A stretch of DNA of 34,935 bases from Streptomyces zaomyceticus (GTDB lineage: Bacteria; Actinomycetota; Actinomycetes; Streptomycetales; Streptomycetaceae), in the NCBI RefSeq assembly GCF_014656215.1, contig NZ_BNBZ01000050.1, positions 1 to 34,935 of the forward strand. Reading direction: 5' to 3'. Under the pieces are notes generated by a model. The model was not told the DNA's origin, did no database searches, and worked only from the letters and a program-made list of their open reading frames with translations. The translations under genes and the position numbers were made by a program. Positions 7,226 through 15,714 of this stretch are shown one piece after another; the first letter of the stretch is position 1, and the number at the start of each line of letters is the position of its first letter.

Positions 7226-7329
7226 ATTCCCGAGGTTCCGGGGTGCGCGGAGGCGGTCGCGGCGGTGGCCGTCCGCCGTGGTGTCGGGGCGGCGACGCAC
7301 GTGCCGGATCACATGGTCATGGTCTGTGC

Positions 7330-7536
7330 TCATGCCGCTCTCTCCGCGCGGTCGTACTGTCCCGCGCGGACAAGAAGCAGGAGGTCAGCCCGGCCGGCGG
7401 ACGGGTGCGCCTGCCGGGTCCAGAACGGGTCGTAGACGAGGCGGAGGGTCAGCGACGACCGGCTGCTGTGGTTGTAGTACCCGTTGCCGCTGGGGTCGGT
7501 GAAGGTGAAGTAGCCGTGCCGCTTCCCGCCAGGCAC
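7330..7536 (-). CDS. Small hypothetical protein, doubtful
   Basis: A 68-residue frame from GTG 7536 with the aromatic-rich segment GYFTFTDPSGNGYYNHSSRS followed by LTLRLVYDPFWTR, more protein-like than shadow frames nearby. Its stop overlaps an ATG (7331-7333) that leads into the polymerase remnant, which suggests an old operon. No clear ribosome binding site and no family recognised; it may be a fragment of a longer protein. Confidence 0.3.
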   Translation of the reverse strand: MPGGKRHGYFTFTDPSGNGYYNHSSRSSLTLRLVYDPFWTRQAHPSAGRADLLLLVRAGQYDRAERAA

Positions 7537-7539
7537 TCC

Positions 7540-8140
7540 GCTTGCATGGCCTGGTCCTGAGAGCCAGCTCTGCCCATCCGCCGATCACTCCCGCGAGGGT
7601 TGGCGTCGGCTTCTACCGACTGGCCGACTACGGCATCAACGGCGCGTCGACAGCACCTGGCACCACGGCTGGGAGACGGTCGCCGCCCCAGTCGCCGCCA
7701 CCGGCGCCAAGACCCGGTAACCGGCCGCCCCCGCACTCTTCCCCTCCCCCACCACCCGACCGGGCACGACGTACCGCCCTATGCTGGCCGGTGCCATCAG
7801 CGGAGCCGTGGCCGGCTCCACCTACTACCCGGCCACCTTCGACACCGACCTGCGTCTGGCCGCCGCCAGCGCCGTCGCGTTCGGCCCAGCTCACCGACCC
7901 CGGAGCCACCGGGCATCGCCATGCGGCACCCTGCCGCACCGACGACCACGGCGGCCGCATCCAAGCGCCGACCGTGGCACTCCCGGCACCTGGGCCCGCT
8001 GAACGCACCAATCCCCAAGGGCCGGTCGTCCCCACGACCACACTGGGGTGCCGGCTCTCCGGTGTTTCACGGCGCGGGCCCGCAACTCTCCTCCCATGGG
8101 AGTTCACCAGGAGCGGTGGAATGGCGCACGGTCACGGACG
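7540..8140. other. Gene-free, degenerate region
   Basis: Proline-rich frames here look like GC-bias artefacts. One plus-strand segment at about 7781-7890 (MLAGAISGAVAGSTYYPATF and onward) has a membrane-like look but no start signal or continuation. I regard the region as decayed DNA. Confidence 0.5.
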
Positions 8141-8146
8141 CGGCTT

Positions 8147-8161
8147 CATAACCGGGTTATG
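8147..8161. promoter_or_regulatory. parS-like palindrome 1, upstream of parA
   Basis: CATAACCGGGTTATG, a perfect 15-base palindrome (7-base arms around one G), 81 bases before the parA start. The same sequence, with C at the centre, occurs twice inside parB. It probably acts as centromere and as operator for autoregulation of parAB. Confidence 0.75.
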
Positions 8162-8241
8162 GAGGACCTAGGAAGCATCGGGGCCGTGAACCTACCGTGT
8201 TGATGCTTGAAGCGATCTTGAGTGTTAGTAAGGTGTCGCGC

Positions 8242-9474
8242 ATGACTCAGCCCTCACCCGGCGACCGCGAGAAGGTCGTCTCGAAACTCCCGGCCGAGCT
8301 GCAACGCGACCTGAAGGTTCGAAGCGCTCAGCACGGCATCGGCATCCAGAACGCGGTCGAAGCAGGCGTCACCGCCTGGCGCGGGCTGGGATCCAACCTT
8401 CCCTCCATCGACACCTCAGGCGCCAAGTCCTTCTCCACCTTCCTCCCGGAGGGGCAATGGGACGGCTTCCGCGCCGACTGCGGTGCCCGGGGCGTCTCCA
8501 TCGTCCAAGGCCTCTCACAATCAGTCGCTCTCTGGCTCGACAAGAACCCCGCGCCCGCTGTCCTGCGACCGCGGTACGTCCGACGCATCATCACCTGCAA
8601 CCAGAAGGGCGGCGTCGGCAAGACCGCCGTCGCCGCCGGCGTGGGCGAAGCGATGGCCGAGGACTCCGACAAGCTGCACATGGTCCGCATCTCCAAGCAC
8701 CTCGCCGCCCTCATCGAGGAGACGGCAGACGCCTTCGACTACGAGGAGCTCCCCGGCCTCGGACTGCGTGTGCTCCTCATCGACTTCGACCCCCAAGGGC
8801 ACCTGACCAGCCAGCTCGGTCACACGCCGCTCCCGATCGAAGGCGACAGCCTCACCAAGCACATGTCGGGCGAGGCCAAGGGCCAACTGAAGGACCTCAT
8901 CGTTCAGGTCGACGACGAGCGGTTCGGCGACCGACTCCACCTGCTTCCCGCCTGCACCGACGCCTTCCTCCTCGACGTGAAGCTGTCCGGCGTCCGAGCC
9001 CGAGAAGCAGCCCTGGAGCGCGCCCTCAACTCCGTTGAAAGCGACTACGACGTGATCGTGGTCGACTGTCCGCCGAGCCTCGGCCTCAGCATGGACGCCG
9101 CAGCCCACTACGGACGCCGGCGCGACGGCGAAGAGCCCGGCAACTCCGGCATCCTCGTCATCGTCCAGGCCGAAGACAGCTCCGCCGACGCATACGACCT
9201 CCTCACCTCCCAGCTCGAGGACCTGCGCACCGACATGGCCCTCGACCTCGACTACCTCGGCATCGTCGTCAACCAGTACGACGCCCGCCGCGGCTTCATC
9301 GCCACCTCATCGCTGCAGGGCTGGATCGACATAAAGGATCCCCGCGTCGTGGGCGTCATCGGCGACCTCAAGGAACAGAAGGAGGCCGTGCGCGTGAAGA
9401 GGCCTCTCCTTGCCTACGCACCACGCTGCGACCAGGCCGTCGGCATGCGCGCACTCGCCAGGGAGATCTCATGA
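8242..9474 (+). CDS. parA: ParA-family partition ATPase with N-terminal ribbon-helix-helix-like region
   Basis: 410 residues from ATG 8242, chosen because AAGGTG lies 6 bases upstream; an in-frame GTG at 8197 has no such signal. The ATPase part has the deviant Walker A KGGVGKTA (about residue 120), the A' motif LLIDFDPQGH and Walker B VIVVDCPPSLGLS. The first 100 residues are unusual: two segments resemble ribbon-helix-helix units, VVSKLPAELQRDLKVRSAQH (about residues 14-33) and FSTFLPEGQWDGFRADCGAR (about residues 66-85). Each is followed by a helix. Large ParA proteins normally carry a helix-turn-helix there. It overlaps parB by ATGA. Role: ATP-driven positioning of replicon copies, perhaps with self-repression through the N-terminus. 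Confidence 0.9.
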   Translation: MTQPSPGDREKVVSKLPAELQRDLKVRSAQHGIGIQNAVEAGVTAWRGLGSNLPSIDTSGAKSFSTFLPEGQWDGFRADCGARGVSIVQGLSQSVALWLDKNPAPAVLRPRYVRRIITCNQKGGVGKTAVAAGVGEAMAEDSDKLHMVRISKHLAALIEETADAFDYEELPGLGLRVLLIDFDPQGHLTSQLGHTPLPIEGDSLTKHMSGEAKGQLKDLIVQVDDERFGDRLHLLPACTDAFLLDVKLSGVRAREAALERALNSVESDYDVIVVDCPPSLGLSMDAAAHYGRRRDGEEPGNSGILVIVQAEDSSADAYDLLTSQLEDLRTDMALDLDYLGIVVNQYDARRGFIATSSLQGWIDIKDPRVVGVIGDLKEQKEAVRVKRPLLAYAPRCDQAVGMRALAREIS

Positions 9475-10661
9475 GCAAGGCCAAACTCCTCGGTGCCAGC
9501 AGCTCCTTCCAGCGAGCCCAGCCGGTCAGCGCCCGACGCGCCGCCATCAACCAGGCCACCAGCGCACCCACCGAAGGGGTCGCCGCCCCGACTGAGTTGC
9601 CCCTCAGCGCCATCAGCCTGAACCCTGACAACCCCAGGAGCGAGCTCGGCGACCTGACCGACCTGTCCAACAGTCTCCGGGACCATGGGCAGAAGACAGC
9701 CATCAGCATCATGACCCGCTTCGCCTACCTTCAGGCCAACCCCGGCCGCGATGCGGATCTCGAGACCGACACCCAGTACGTGGTCATCGACGGCAACTCC
9801 CGCCTCGCAGCGTCCCGTGAAGCCGGCTGCACCACCCTCAAGGTGATGCTCGACGACGACCTCGGAGCCGACCCCAACGGCCTCCTCGAATCCGCGCTCG
9901 TCGCCAACATTCACCGCAAAGACCTCGACCCCCTCGACGAAGCCAAGGCCCTCCAGAAGCTCCTCAAGCTGCACGGCACACAGGAGAAGCTCGCCGAAAG
10001 GCTTCACCGAACACAGGCCTGGGTTTCACAGCGCCTGGCTCTGCTCAACCTCACGCCCGAACTTCAGCAGCGGCTGAAGGACGGAACGGAACAGGCCAAG
10101 CACCTGCGTCGGGTCGGAAACAAGAAGCCCGAGGACCAGGAGTCCCGCCTCGCGGAGATCAAAGCGCAAGAAGTGGCAGCGAAGGCAGTACAGAAGCAGG
10201 TCAGGAAGACCCCAACGGCCAGTACGTCCCCCCGCACGGCTGCTCGGGAAGCTACGGAGACGCCTCCAGCCACCTCCGCCGTCGCCGATCAGGGAAGCCA
10301 CCCTCATAACCCGGTTATGACGACGTCGACCGGTTCCCCGGCCGCGGGGCAGCCGCCGGCGCTCTCCGGTGTTCATAACCCGGTTATGAACACCGGCGTG
10401 GTGGCCGTCCCTGATCCGAGGTCGGCAGGCACTTCTGACGAGACACTGCCCGCGCTGAAGAGCGACGGCAAGGCACTCATGGATTTCGCGCGAGAGAACC
10501 TGGACGCCGACCAGCGAAGCGCCATGCTCCAGCGCTACTTCCAGCTCGCCGCAGGCGTCGAGGAAGTAGCCCAGGACCTGGGCTGCGGCCTAGTGCCGAA
10601 GGACCGACACGACCTTGCCCTGATCCTCCGGACCATCTCGGACATCCTCGACAGGCCGTAG
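9471..10661 (+). CDS. parB: ParB-family centromere-binding protein
   Basis: 396 residues, starting at an ATG that overlaps the parA stop. The N-terminal nucleotide-binding region includes IDGNSRLAASREAG (about residues 105-118), the GNxR phosphate motif of ParB CTPases. Next comes ALVANIHRKDLDPLDEAKAL (box III). The helix-turn-helix, TQEKLAERLHRTQAWVSQRL, lies at about residues 167-190. A low-complexity linker of about residues 240-330 follows, and then a C-terminal helical domain, likely for dimerisation. Two parS-like palindromes lie in the linker-coding part, where each is translated as HNPVM, so the linker both encodes peptide and probably carries the centromere. A hairpin terminator follows the stop. 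Confidence 0.92.
   Translation: MSKAKLLGASSSFQRAQPVSARRAAINQATSAPTEGVAAPTELPLSAISLNPDNPRSELGDLTDLSNSLRDHGQKTAISIMTRFAYLQANPGRDADLETDTQYVVIDGNSRLAASREAGCTTLKVMLDDDLGADPNGLLESALVANIHRKDLDPLDEAKALQKLLKLHGTQEKLAERLHRTQAWVSQRLALLNLTPELQQRLKDGTEQAKHLRRVGNKKPEDQESRLAEIKAQEVAAKAVQKQVRKTPTASTSPRTAAREATETPPATSAVADQGSHPHNPVMTTSTGSPAAGQPPALSGVHNPVMNTGVVAVPDPRSAGTSDETLPALKSDGKALMDFARENLDADQRSAMLQRYFQLAAGVEEVAQDLGCGLVPKDRHDLALILRTISDILDRP
10304..10320. promoter_or_regulatory. parS-like palindrome 2, inside parB
   Basis: TCATAACCCGGTTATGA, a perfect 17-base palindrome with 8-base arms around one C, read as part of SHPHNPVMTT in ParB. It shares its core with sites at 8147 and 10366 and differs from the chromosomal Streptomyces parS (GTTTCACGTGAAAC). 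Confidence 0.8.
10366..10396. promoter_or_regulatory. parS-like palindrome 3, inside parB, 31 bases long
   Basis: A perfect palindrome with 15-base arms (CCGGTGTTCATAACC and its complement) around one C at 10381, read as GVHNPVMNTG in ParB. The core equals site 2, 62 bases away, but the symmetry extends 7 bases further on each side. Confidence 0.82.
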
Positions 10662-10670
10662 CAGAGCCAC

Positions 10671-10708
10671 TGAGAAGGGCCGATCTCCCTGTGAGGTCGG
10701 CCCTCTCA
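10671..10708 (+). terminator. Hairpin terminator after parB
   Basis: AGGGCCGA (10676-10683) pairs with TCGGCCCT (10697-10704), with flanking TGAG and CTCA extending the stem, 10 bases after the parB stop codon. Confidence 0.65.
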
Positions 10709-11486
10709 CGGTGCCTGCCTGGATCCTCACCGACCCGGCTCCCTGACCGGAGAGCTGATCAGCACCAGCCCGGAGCGCCGCTGGCAGCGGGCACCCCAGA
10801 CACGGCGGCTGCTCACCTGCCCCCCAACACCTCCCGCTTTTGCGCCGAGGTTCTCCGAGACCGGTCAGCCCTTGCAGCAGGGGGAGGTCCCGGCCCAGGC
10901 TCCCCCGGCCCGAGGCCGCCGTCTCCCCCGCCAATGACATTGCGGACGGCGTCACTGTCGGCGACCAGGTCGCCCGCGTCGCCCAGCATGCCGTTCTCCC
11001 GGCCGGCGCATCAAGAACGGCCGACGTCAGCGCCCCCGCTCCGGCCGAACAGAACCATCACCCCGGACCCGACCAGGGCAGGGAACGACGCCCAGGCGCT
11101 GAGGCCCGCGGTCGGAAGCCGCATCGGTTCTTCCCGGAGGGATGCCGCGCGAAGTCGACGGCGCACCGGCCGGGACGCGACCGGTGTCCGCGGCCCGCAG
11201 GCGCCGCAGCGAGGCGAGGATGCGGGAACCGGTCCCCGACGTACGGAGGTTCTCGGGTTCAGCCGGTCCCGCGCCTCTCCCTGCTTGCGTCTGGACGAAC
11301 CGTCCGGTCAAGGGTGGTCAAGGGGCGCAACGACACCGCTGTTCGGTGGATGCCCTGGGCAGGCCCACCGAGTGCGAAGAATCTTGAGAAATGCTGTCGT
11401 TGGGTGTCGAGGGCTCGTTTCCAGCTCCGACTGAGTGGTGACCAGCGTGCCAACGGGGCATGCGAAAAGGGGGGATGACACCCGAG
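10709..11486. other. Gene-free region between parB and a YCII remnant
   Basis: No frame on either strand shows a recognisable family, ribosome binding site and sustained coding character together. Probably decayed DNA. Confidence 0.5.
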
Positions 11487-11675
11487 ATGAAGTACGTCGC
11501 GATGATCTACGGGAACCCGGCCAACCGGGATCTCTTCACGGCCGAGGAGTGGCTCGAGGTGCTCGCCATGCAGGAAGCGCGCAACGAGATGAGTCGCGCC
11601 GGCGGTGAACCGCCGGAGGCCCATGGCCTGGAGGACGCGGCTGGGCACTGCTCGGCGGATCAAGGGACCGTCTGA
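11487..11675 (+). pseudogene. Truncated YCII (DGPF)-domain protein
   Basis: ATG 11487 opens with MKYVAMIYGNPANRDLFTAE and EWLEVLAMQEARNEMSRAGG. This is the typical start of small YCII-related proteins, which often accompany ECF sigma factors. After HGLEDAAG the frame turns into HCSADQGTV and stops. The middle and the conserved DGPFxExKE segment expected downstream are missing, so the gene is 3' truncated at about 11645. The intact family is around 110-140 residues; 62 remain. Confidence 0.55.
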
Positions 11676-11740
11676 CCGTTGGCTCGTGGGGCCGCTCATG
11701 GGGCAGGGGAACAACCATCGGGCCCAGCTGCCCGTGGATC

Positions 11741-12055
11741 TCACGCGGCCGAAGCGGGGCCTGCGAGAACGGGTGTCCGGGAGGAGGCGGTCCAAGGCTG
11801 CTCCGCCGACTCCAGGAGGGCGCGCCAGGAGGTGACAGCGGGCTCGCGCCTCAGTAGCCTGCGGCGCTCCCGTTCGGTCGTTCCGCCCCAGATCCCGTGC
11901 TCGATCCGATTGTCGAGGGCGTAGGCGAGGCAGCGGGTACGGACGGAACAGTCGGTGCAGATGGCCTTGGCCTGGTTCTGGGCCGACCCTTGCACAAAGA
12001 GGTTCTCGGCGTCGGCCGCCCGACAGACAGCGTTCTCGATCCAGTCCTCGCCCAC
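11741..12055 (-). CDS. WhiB-family iron-sulfur transcription regulator (Wbl)
   Basis: 104 residues from GTG 12055. It holds the four Fe-S cysteines in WhiB spacing: one in DWIENAVC, one in AKAIC, one in TDC and one in RTRC. After these comes the G[VI]WGG turn (HGIWGGTTERERRRLLRR) with its basic DNA-binding tail, ending TSWRALLESAEQPW. Wbl proteins bind a redox- and NO-sensitive [4Fe-4S] cluster and act with the principal sigma factor. The ribosome binding site is weak (AAGGG about 12 bases upstream), so the start could be further upstream in the same frame. It sits 373 bases from a divergent membrane protein gene. Copies on linear plasmids are common; its targets here are unknown. Confidence 0.85.
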   Translation of the reverse strand: MGEDWIENAVCRAADAENLFVQGSAQNQAKAICTDCSVRTRCLAYALDNRIEHGIWGGTTERERRRLLRREPAVTSWRALLESAEQPWTASSRTPVLAGPASAA

Positions 12056-12428
12056 CTCGTGCCGGCCCTTTCCGCATGGTGCCCTTGTGGCTGCCGAACG
12101 ACTCGGACGAGCCGTTCGGCCTCGACCGTACGGGAATCGCCGAAGGCACGGCAGGACTTGATCGGCACTCGCTGCACCTTCAGAGGATCCGTGCGGTGGG
12201 ACGCGCTTGTCGTCGTCGTCTTCGCAGCGCAAGAGCTATGTGCGGGTTCTGCAGCGCGACCGTCCGAGCTGCTGGGGGCACCGCGCCGTGACCACCCGAA
12301 CGGCTTCTCCCTGTCAGGCCCAGGAAGGTCAGCACTTTGGAAGTGGCTCCCCCGAAACCAAGGTCCGTAGCGTGCCAGAACCGTCATGTACGACACGTCT
12401 CCCTGAGAACCGGACAAGGAGCCCATCC
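12056..12428. promoter_or_regulatory. Divergent intergenic region between the WhiB-type gene and the membrane protein gene
   Basis: Noncoding 373 bases that must hold promoters for both flanking genes. AAGGAG at 12416-12421 is the ribosome binding site of the plus-strand gene. I found no convincing -35/-10 pair or long inverted repeat. Confidence 0.45.
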
Positions 12429-13277
12429 ATGGTGCCCATGGACCACCCGCACGTAGGTAACGGAGGCCCCGGAGGCCACGAGATGGGAGGTGCGGTCTCC
12501 TCCTTGGACAGCTGGGGTGCCGTGCTGTTCATCGGATGGGCCGTCGTCATGTGGGCTGCCGTCATCGTGGTCGCGTACGCCAACCGTGGGCCAGTGCGGC
12601 CCTGGCTGTTCAAGACCTCGGTCGCCGTCATCGGTCTCGGCGTCGTCGGGCAGATCGGGCACTTCCAGGAGCACGTCGTCCAGGCCGGCTACTGGGTGGC
12701 GAACCCGTATTCTCCCGCCTGGATGACTCCGTGGGCGAACAGCATCGCGCGGGGCATGGGGCAGATCGACCCGACCAAGCCCGCCCTCGGCATGGAGATT
12801 CTGCACCTCGTCGGCAACTTCATCTTCCTCGCCGGACTCGTCGGCATCGTCCAGATCACCCGCCGCGCCACCGGCGCCCTCAAGTCCCGCAAGTGGGCCA
12901 AGATGGGCGTCTGGATGCAGGGCATCCACGGCATCGAGCACATCGTGCTGACCCTGTCGGTCGCGCTCGGCGCCAGCCGCGCCATCGGGCTGTCCACCTG
13001 GTTCGGCGCCATCGACCCGGGCCCCGCCCTTGTCACGTACCGCGTGTGGTGGCACTTCGTCGCCAACCTCATCGGCAGCGCCATCCTTGCCGCGGCCATC
13101 TTCCACCTGTGGAAGGAGAAGAAGGCGGTCAAGGACGGATACCTGCCCGAGCCCGCCGCCGCCGAGGACTGCGCCCTCTTCCCGGCTTCCGCCTCCGCTG
13201 CCGCCTCGGACTCCGTCAAGCAGTCCGCCCAGGGTGCGGAGCCCGTGCGGGAGCCGGAGCTGGTGAGCCGCTCGTAG
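12429..13277 (+). CDS. Multipass membrane protein with conserved-looking histidines (DUF6008-like?)
   Basis: 282 residues from ATG 12429, 7 bases after AAGGAG. There are about five hydrophobic helices: VLFIGWAVVMWAAVIVVAYA, WLFKTSVAVIGLGVVGQIGH, MEILHLVGNFIFLAGLVGIV, HGIEHIVLTLSVALGASRAI and WWHFVANLIGSAILAAAIFH. Histidines cluster at the membrane borders (GHFQEH, EILH, GIHGIEH, WWHF, IFH). This hints at bound metal or haem, but no known motif matches. The N-terminus is short and His/Gly-rich; the C-terminus is a soluble Ala/Glu tail. It resembles uncharacterised Streptomyces membrane proteins that I believe are filed as DUF6008, which I cannot confirm. It ends at a bidirectional terminator facing the MerR gene. 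Confidence 0.7.
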   Translation: MVPMDHPHVGNGGPGGHEMGGAVSSLDSWGAVLFIGWAVVMWAAVIVVAYANRGPVRPWLFKTSVAVIGLGVVGQIGHFQEHVVQAGYWVANPYSPAWMTPWANSIARGMGQIDPTKPALGMEILHLVGNFIFLAGLVGIVQITRRATGALKSRKWAKMGVWMQGIHGIEHIVLTLSVALGASRAIGLSTWFGAIDPGPALVTYRVWWHFVANLIGSAILAAAIFHLWKEKKAVKDGYLPEPAAAEDCALFPASASAAASDSVKQSAQGAEPVREPELVSRS

Positions 13278-13296
13278 CGCGCGCCGACCCAAGCGT

Positions 13297-13334
13297 GGGG
13301 GAGGGGCTGCACCCGGGGTGCGGCTCCCCCCTTT
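13297..13334. terminator. Bidirectional terminator between convergent genes
   Basis: A G-rich arm (13297-13313) pairs with a C-rich arm (13317-13331) with minor mismatches, around a CGG loop. CTTTC follows on the plus side. It separates the membrane protein gene from the oppositely oriented MerR gene. Confidence 0.65.
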
Positions 13335-13358
13335 CTTCGTTTCGGCGGCCGGTGCGGT

Positions 13359-14060
13359 TCATCCCGCCGTACCGGCCGTACGGGCCAGCCGGCGCAGCGC
13401 CGACAGCAGTTCGTCGCCCAGGACAGCCGCGACGACCAGGCGCTCCGCCGGGCCCGGGCCGCAGGTGGGGGAGTGCAGCAACTCCGTGTCGGCGGCCGCC
13501 GCCCGCTCCGCCGCGTCGGCGTACGCGTCGATCCGTTCGGCGAAGTGGTGCTGGTCCAGCTTGCCCAGGGTGTCCAGCAGCTCGATCACCCGTGCGAACT
13601 CAGGGCCGTCGGCGGGCGCGTGCCAACCACGGCGTGCGGCGAGTGTGCCGACCAGGGCCAGGGTGCGCGGGTCCGCCGCCAGGATCGTGAGCGGTCCGTC
13701 CTGCGGTGCGGGAGCCGCCAGCACCTCCAGCGCGTCCAGCTCGGCGGGCGACCTGTCACGGCGTGACAGGTCCGCCGGGGCAAGGGAGTTGTCGCGGTGG
13801 GAGAGGTCGGCCTCGCCGTCCAGCACGGTCACGATGGCCCGGAGTTTCGCCACGGACAGGCCGCCGAGCTCGAGCAGAGCCCGGATCAGGCGCAGCCGGT
13901 GTACATGGTTCTCGGTGTAGCGAGCCTGGTTGCTGCTGGTGAGACGTCCTGCGGGAAGCAGGCCCTCGCGGATGTAGTACTTGATGGTGGGCGTGGACAC
14001 GCCACAGATACGGCCGAGTTCCGCGATGCGCATACCCGCTTCGGGCGGTGCGGTGGTCAT
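13359..14060 (-). CDS. MerR-family transcriptional regulator
   Basis: 233 residues from ATG 14060, whose start codon overlaps the stop of the upstream 549-residue gene (ATGA). The N-terminus is a typical MerR winged helix, RIAELGRICGVSTPTIKYYI then REGLLPAGR, followed by QARYTENHVHRLRLIRALLE and the GGLSVAKLRAIV dimer helix. The rest (about residues 95-233) is an Ala/Leu-rich helical domain of unknown ligand, longer than in metal-sensing MerR proteins and without an obvious cysteine metal site. The tight coupling suggests joint regulation with the Rep-like protein, perhaps as its repressor; this is inference. Confidence 0.85.
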   Translation of the reverse strand: MTTAPPEAGMRIAELGRICGVSTPTIKYYIREGLLPAGRLTSSNQARYTENHVHRLRLIRALLELGGLSVAKLRAIVTVLDGEADLSHRDNSLAPADLSRRDRSPAELDALEVLAAPAPQDGPLTILAADPRTLALVGTLAARRGWHAPADGPEFARVIELLDTLGKLDQHHFAERIDAYADAAERAAAADTELLHSPTCGPGPAERLVVAAVLGDELLSALRRLARTAGTAG

Positions 14061-15706
14061 CGCGTGCCGACCGGAACGCGCTTGTCGGCGCCCTTGGGCA
14101 GGTGGGCTCTGCTCTCGGCGCGGCAGTGCCAGCACAGGCCACGCGGTGCCGGGCGTCCGCAGGTTCCCTCGTGGCCCGGGCACCCGATGCCGATCGCCGC
14201 GGTGGGGCCGGGTACCGGGACGAGTCCGGGGCGGGGCCGGCATTCCGCGCACAGCCCCGAGTTGCCTCGGAGGTGGGGCCGTTCGCACTCCGGGCAGCAC
14301 GTCACGGCGCGTAGCCCGGCTTCGGCGGTCGGCCTGGTGGGCAAGGGCAGAGCGACGGGTGGCGGGGTGGACCGGCGGCGGGCCGCGCGTTCGGCGATCA
14401 CCTCCCGGCAGGCCCGGCACTCGACACCCGCCGACCAGAGCACGCCCGCCTCGCAGTCCGGGTCGGCGCAGCCCCAGCGGGGGAGGGCGACGCCCAGCAG
14501 CCAGCGACCGGGGTCCCGGATGTCGGCGATGAGGGTCCGGGCGAGGCGGTGGGTGAGCCGGGCCTGCAGGCGGGGGACCGTGGTTCCGTTTTCGAGCTGC
14601 CGGGAGATCTCCTGGCCGATGCGTCGCTGCACGTAGGCGCCGACCCCGGCGAGCAGGAAGCGCACCGGCTCCAGGACGGTGTGCAGCCGCAGGCTGAACG
14701 TCAGCTGCGGGCCCCGGTACGGAGGCTTGCCGCCACTGTCGCTGGTGGGGGAGGGGCTGGGGGTTTCGTCGTCCGCGCGCAGCGCGTGATCACGTGAGGC
14801 AGCGACGGGGCGCGGTGTTGCGGGGGGCTCATGTGCGGGCTCTGCCACCGGTGGTTCGCCTACGGCGGGTGACCAAGGCGTCGGCTCGTTCTCAAGTCGG
14901 TCAATCCTTAGGTCTTCCTTATACGCGAGGGATCGGTCATCAAGATCGGAACCGGACAGGTCATCAAGAGCAGAAGACGGCGTGGTCTCCTCGCCGAGGA
15001 CGCTGAAGAGGTGGCGCCCCCGTGCTCCGGCCCGCCGGTCGACGGTGATCCAGCTGGATCCGGCCAGTTCGTCGATGATGCGCCCGGCCGCCTCGGTGGT
15101 GATCGGCCGGCCGGCCTTGGGGCCGGAATGGTGCCGCAGGTGGCCGGCGAGCTCACGCTCGGTCAGGGGCATGTTCTGCACGACGGCGAACGAGATGACG
15201 GCGTAGGCGCGCAGGAGACGGGGCCGCAGCCGCTCGGAGGCGACGACGGGCAGCCAGACGAACCGCTCGCTGGGCCACATCTCGCGGACCCTGCGGCGTG
15301 CGGTGGTGCCGGTGCCGCCACGGAGGGTCCGGCGACGGCTCTCGGGCAGTTCGATGACGCCGTCGGGTGCCGGGGATCGCAGCTCTGCGAGGCCGCGCTG
15401 CACGGTCGAGACGGAGAGACCGAGGTACGAGGCGAGGGTGGCGAGGCCCGCGGTGCAGGCCTCCTTGCGCACGCCGAGCGCCTTGATCTTGATGTAGACG
15501 GTCACGGCCGCGTCGGAGTAGTACGCGGACTCGACGAGCCTCATCGGCACTTTCACACGTCCGTGGTGGAGGAGATCGGGGATGGCAAGAGTCATTACCG
15601 GCTGAACTTGGCCGGAAAGAGAGGGGGAGATATGGCCATCAAAGGTGTGTTCGGCCTCAGAAAGGTCCGCGAAGGGCTGGAGAATCACAGCGTTTTGGTT
15701 CATCAT
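14057..15706 (-). CDS. Rep-like protein: tandem winged helices plus C-terminal zinc-binding cysteines
   Basis: 549 residues from ATG 15706, with GAGGAG 8 bases upstream. Residues about 60-120 form a winged helix (ACTAGLATLASYLGLSVSTV then QRGLAEL). A second winged-helix-like part spans about 160-250 (LTERELAGHLRHHSG; ITTEAAGRIIDELAGSSWIT). A disordered Pro/Ser linker follows, then a helical region at about 335-415. The C-terminus holds several cysteine clusters: CADPDCEAG, CRAC, CCPEC, CAEC, and a CPGHEGTC with CWHC pair, consistent with two or three zinc ribbons. Tandem winged helices resemble plasmid replication initiators and DnaD-type proteins, so it may be a second initiator. A regulator is equally possible. 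It is co-transcribed with the MerR gene. Confidence 0.6.
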   Translation of the reverse strand: MMNQNAVILQPFADLSEAEHTFDGHISPSLSGQVQPVMTLAIPDLLHHGRVKVPMRLVESAYYSDAAVTVYIKIKALGVRKEACTAGLATLASYLGLSVSTVQRGLAELRSPAPDGVIELPESRRRTLRGGTGTTARRRVREMWPSERFVWLPVVASERLRPRLLRAYAVISFAVVQNMPLTERELAGHLRHHSGPKAGRPITTEAAGRIIDELAGSSWITVDRRAGARGRHLFSVLGEETTPSSALDDLSGSDLDDRSLAYKEDLRIDRLENEPTPWSPAVGEPPVAEPAHEPPATPRPVAASRDHALRADDETPSPSPTSDSGGKPPYRGPQLTFSLRLHTVLEPVRFLLAGVGAYVQRRIGQEISRQLENGTTVPRLQARLTHRLARTLIADIRDPGRWLLGVALPRWGCADPDCEAGVLWSAGVECRACREVIAERAARRRSTPPPVALPLPTRPTAEAGLRAVTCCPECERPHLRGNSGLCAECRPRPGLVPVPGPTAAIGIGCPGHEGTCGRPAPRGLCWHCRAESRAHLPKGADKRVPVGTR

Positions 15707-15714
15707 GAGGGGGA

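Noticed and set aside
7542..8171. A 209-codon Pro/Arg-rich plus-strand frame
   Set aside because: No ribosome binding site or family motif and several overlapping frames of equal quality; it looks like decayed DNA.
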